The notes under the pieces were generated by a model, which was given only the letters and a program-made list of their open reading frames with translations, ran no database searches and had not been told where the DNA came from. A stretch of 64,000 bases of DNA from Fibrobacter sp. UBA7003. GTDB taxonomy: Bacteria > Fibrobacterota > Fibrobacteria > Fibrobacterales > Fibrobacteraceae. Positions 61,855-64,000 of this stretch are shown here, piece by piece; within the stretch, counting starts at the first letter, position 1; each line of letters opens with the position of its first letter. The position numbers and the translations under genes were made by a program. The DNA is taken from NCBI GenBank assembly GCA_002449765.1, contig DJXN01000006.1:62001-126000 (forward strand), given 5' to 3'.

Positions 61855-63351
61855 CTATTCCGCAGTCAGGTCTTCGCGCAGTACGAGTTTTTCGTTTTTC
61901 CAGGTTTCCAGGCCGTTCTGCAGTAGCAGTTTGCCTGTGGCCCGCATCAGCCGGACATCGATGATTCGGAGAGTCCGCATGTTTTCGAGCTGTCGGCGCT
62001 CCGCTTCGCGCAGGTCCTCTTCCATCTCGAAAATTTCGCGGTAGTTGCTCTTGCCCATGGTGAGCTTCTTGAATTCCTCTTCGAGTTCCTTCTGGTGGTA
62101 TTCCACCGCAATCTGCCCGTAGCGCCACTGTTCGCGGATTTCTTGCGCCCTGTTCTGCAGAATCCTGTATTCCTCAAAGATTTGCGCCTGCAACAGCATG
62201 AGTCTTGTACGGGCGGCCCTCACGCTGTATTTCTGGGCCGATATGCGGTGCCGCTCGGCAACGCCGCCGAACAGCGGTATGTTTATCTCTATGCCGCCCG
62301 CAAGCACGGTCTGGCGCTTGCCCTCGGTCTTGAAGTTCCTCACGGCCTCGCGGGCCTTGTCGTTACGGCTGCGGATTCCGTAGTTGCCGATAAGGTCCAC
62401 GGTAGGGAGCCAGTCGGCCCGCCTTGCAGAAAGTTCCGATTCGCGGAGCATGACCTCGGCCCCTTGCGATAGGTAGCCCGGATGCATGAGCGACATGGAA
62501 TCCAGGAATGTGAGCGAATCCAGCCTTGCCGCCGAATCGGGGGCAAGGTCCGGGCGCATGGCGATGGGGCGGGGGTCGTGGATGTATTCGCCGGACGACA
62601 GCGTGAGCAACAGCGTAAGCCTTGCGCCGCGCAGCTTGTCGAGTGCGTCGAGCCTTGCCGACTCGCGGTCGGAATACTCCGCCACGGCCTTGCTATAGTC
62701 AAGGGGCGAAAGCAGACCCTGCTTGAGCCGCTTGCCCGCATCTTCCACGATGTCCTTTGCCACGCGGGCCGATTCCGTCGCCGAGGCCAGGAACCGGTCG
62801 GCGTAGTAGTAGTTCCAGTAGGCGTCGCAGAATTTTTCCAAGACATCGTTCAGGGCGTCGCGGTATTTCTGGTAGGCGAGTTCCCTGCGGAGCCTTGCCT
62901 GTTCCAGCTCGTTCGTGGCCGAGAAGAACAGCGGGCCGTCCTTGAGGAGGTGCTGGCGCAGCTCCCCGCCAAAATAGAGTTCCGAGGTGTAGTCGCTGTG
63001 CGTGTAGGTGGCCTGGTTGAACCCCACATTGTATTCGGTGCCGGTGGGGAGCGCCCCCTGTACGCCTATCTTGTATTCTTCCTTGGTTTCCGTAAACAGT
63101 GCGCCGGGCCGTTCGGCGGTCTCCTTGAACGCGCGGCCCACGAGCCTTGGCTCGAACTTGCCGTAGGCTCCCGTGGCCGCTTCGGATTCCGAGAGCCATG
63201 CGAACTTCGCTTCCGTCACGTCGGCGTTGTTGGTGAGCACGGCCTGCAGGGCCGTCCCGAAATCCAGGTACAGCGAGTCGCCCTTTTCTTCGGCGGCAAG
63301 GGCGGCAACTACAGCCAGGGTGGCGATGATGTTTACGGCGCGGAAACTCAT
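61855..63351 (-). CDS. TolC-family outer-membrane efflux protein
   Basis: 498 residues with a signal peptide (to about AALAAEEK). The body has the two-fold repeat of long helices and strands of outer-membrane efflux proteins (YQKYRDALNDVLEKFCDAYWNYYYADRFL; LMLLQAQIFEEYRILQNRAQEI). It would form the outer-membrane pore of a type I secretion machine. It overlaps the adaptor gene by 4 bp and is the last gene of a transcript entering from the right edge. The giant RTX protein is the likely cargo. Confidence 0.88.
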   Translation of the reverse strand: MSFRAVNIIATLAVVAALAAEEKGDSLYLDFGTALQAVLTNNADVTEAKFAWLSESEAATGAYGKFEPRLVGRAFKETAERPGALFTETKEEYKIGVQGALPTGTEYNVGFNQATYTHSDYTSELYFGGELRQHLLKDGPLFFSATNELEQARLRRELAYQKYRDALNDVLEKFCDAYWNYYYADRFLASATESARVAKDIVEDAGKRLKQGLLSPLDYSKAVAEYSDRESARLDALDKLRGARLTLLLTLSSGEYIHDPRPIAMRPDLAPDSAARLDSLTFLDSMSLMHPGYLSQGAEVMLRESELSARRADWLPTVDLIGNYGIRSRNDKAREAVRNFKTEGKRQTVLAGGIEINIPLFGGVAERHRISAQKYSVRAARTRLMLLQAQIFEEYRILQNRAQEIREQWRYGQIAVEYHQKELEEEFKKLTMGKSNYREIFEMEEDLREAERRQLENMRTLRIIDVRLMRATGKLLLQNGLETWKNEKLVLREDLTAE

Positions 63352-64000
63352 TTAAGCAGGATTTTCCCCGTGACTCCCGGTTCTACGGCCAGGTCCGTGT
63401 TGTCGAATATGACCTTCACGGTGCGCAGCATGCTGGACTTGTCCACCACGGGCGATACGAACTCGATTTTGCCCTTCTTGCGGCGCACCTGCTTGCGCCC
63501 GTCGAGCGAAAGGCTTACCTGTTGGCCGGGTTTTAGCTTGCCCGACCTGTTCGCCACCACATAGGCGACCATGCGGCAGGTGCGCACATCAGCGATTTCG
63601 ATGACGGGTTCCAGGCCCTCGACGCTTTCGCCCTTGTTCTTGGATATGGAAACGATTTCGCCGTCGAAGGGGGCGGTGAGAACGCGCTTTTCGAGTTCTG
63701 CCCCGGCGACATCGTGTTCGAGCTTCGCGCGTTCCCTTTCAACCTCGGCCGATGTGAGTTCGGCTGCGGCCACGTCGTGGTTCATCTGCTTTTCCCAGAC
63801 CTGTTCCGCGCTTACGGAGTTGCTGTTCTCGAAAAGGTTGCGGGTTGCGTCCAGGTCTTTCTTGTAGGCCTGGAGTTTTGCCCTGGCCGAAAGCACCGCC
63901 GAGGAGTCGTTCGCGGTGATACCCGTGATGCGGACGCGCAGCCGTTCCTCGCGGTTCACGAGGTTCATGAGCGTGTCGCCCTTGCGCACGAACGCGCCTT
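63348..64000 (-). CDS. HlyD-family periplasmic adaptor, partial
   Basis: The frame stays open to the right edge, so the N-terminus is missing; an internal GTG at 63989 is not the start, because GAFVRKGDTLMNL just across it is the first lipoyl half. Visible parts are the coiled coil (about 90 residues), the second lipoyl half (VLTAPFDGEIVSISKNKGESVEG) and the beta-barrel domain ending AVEPGVTGKILLK. It connects the inner-membrane exporter with the TolC protein encoded directly after it. It is separate from the GAF-HlyD fusion at 33708, so the region has two different adaptors. Confidence 0.85.
   Translation of the reverse strand, partial: GAFVRKGDTLMNLVNREERLRVRITGITANDSSAVLSARAKLQAYKKDLDATRNLFENSNSVSAEQVWEKQMNHDVAAAELTSAEVERERAKLEHDVAGAELEKRVLTAPFDGEIVSISKNKGESVEGLEPVIEIADVRTCRMVAYVVANRSGKLKPGQQVSLSLDGRKQVRRKKGKIEFVSPVVDKSSMLRTVKVIFDNTDLAVEPGVTGKILLK

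Noticed and set aside
1..64000. tRNA and rRNA genes
   Set aside because: I saw no cloverleaf with a T-loop and CCA-compatible end, and no rRNA landmark sequence.

Overview
The window looks like a chromosome segment from the Fibrobacter lineage (rumen or gut fibre degraders). The signs are Ser-rich-linker lipoproteins carrying the Fibrobacter major paralogous (FISUMP) domain, a GLUG-repeat lipoprotein, secreted GH43 and clan GH-A glycosidases with CBM6-like modules, a type IX-like C-terminal tail, and a V-type ATPase operon laid out as in Chlamydia and Bacteroidetes. This assignment is an inference from gene content.

Layout. 0-3.3 kb is an accessory stretch on the minus strand: small secreted or membrane proteins and a HipBA module, punctuated by four copies of a ~36 bp element that combines a Shine-Dalgarno-like run, a hairpin and an ATG. 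3.3-12.5 kb holds lipoproteins and two secreted glycosidases around thiS-thiF, with a DUF4160 gene broken by a stop codon and a NERD gene broken by a frameshift. 12.5-23.4 kb is housekeeping: a NUDIX hydrolase, thiG, phosphoglucomutase, yebC, then on the minus strand an amidase, smpB, obg, aguA, aguB and proS. 23.7-31.5 kb is a V-type ATPase operon (E, DUF2764, A, B, D, I, K, K) with two different K proteolipids, closed by a strong terminator.

31.6-41.4 kb is a defence or accessory island. It contains DUF3791/DUF3990 toxin-antitoxin-like genes; a 645 bp array of fifteen degenerate units, each exactly 43 bp; a GAF-HlyD adaptor gene; a complete type II CBASS operon (capV, DncV-like cyclase, cap2, cap3) behind a consensus-matching sigma-54 promoter; and an AT-rich pair made of an EEP-family phosphoesterase and an unrecognised protein. 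41.4-64 kb is a type I secretion-like locus. A CRP-type palindrome and -10 box precede a leader with overlapping G-quadruplex and hairpin potential, then a 45-residue ORF with a LEPR-XLL-like motif that is coupled to a FISUMP lipoprotein, then a 5,659-residue RTX/LEPR-XLL protein. TolC-like and HlyD-like genes lie convergently at the right end, and a two-gene Septu-like module (ATPase plus HNH) is packed between them and the giant gene.

Best candidates for something undescribed are the indel-free 43 bp array, the EEP plus unknown gene pair attached to CBASS, the mobile promoter/hairpin-start element in the first 3.3 kb, the LEPR-like micro-ORF with its structured leader, and the asymmetric pair of V-ATPase K subunits.
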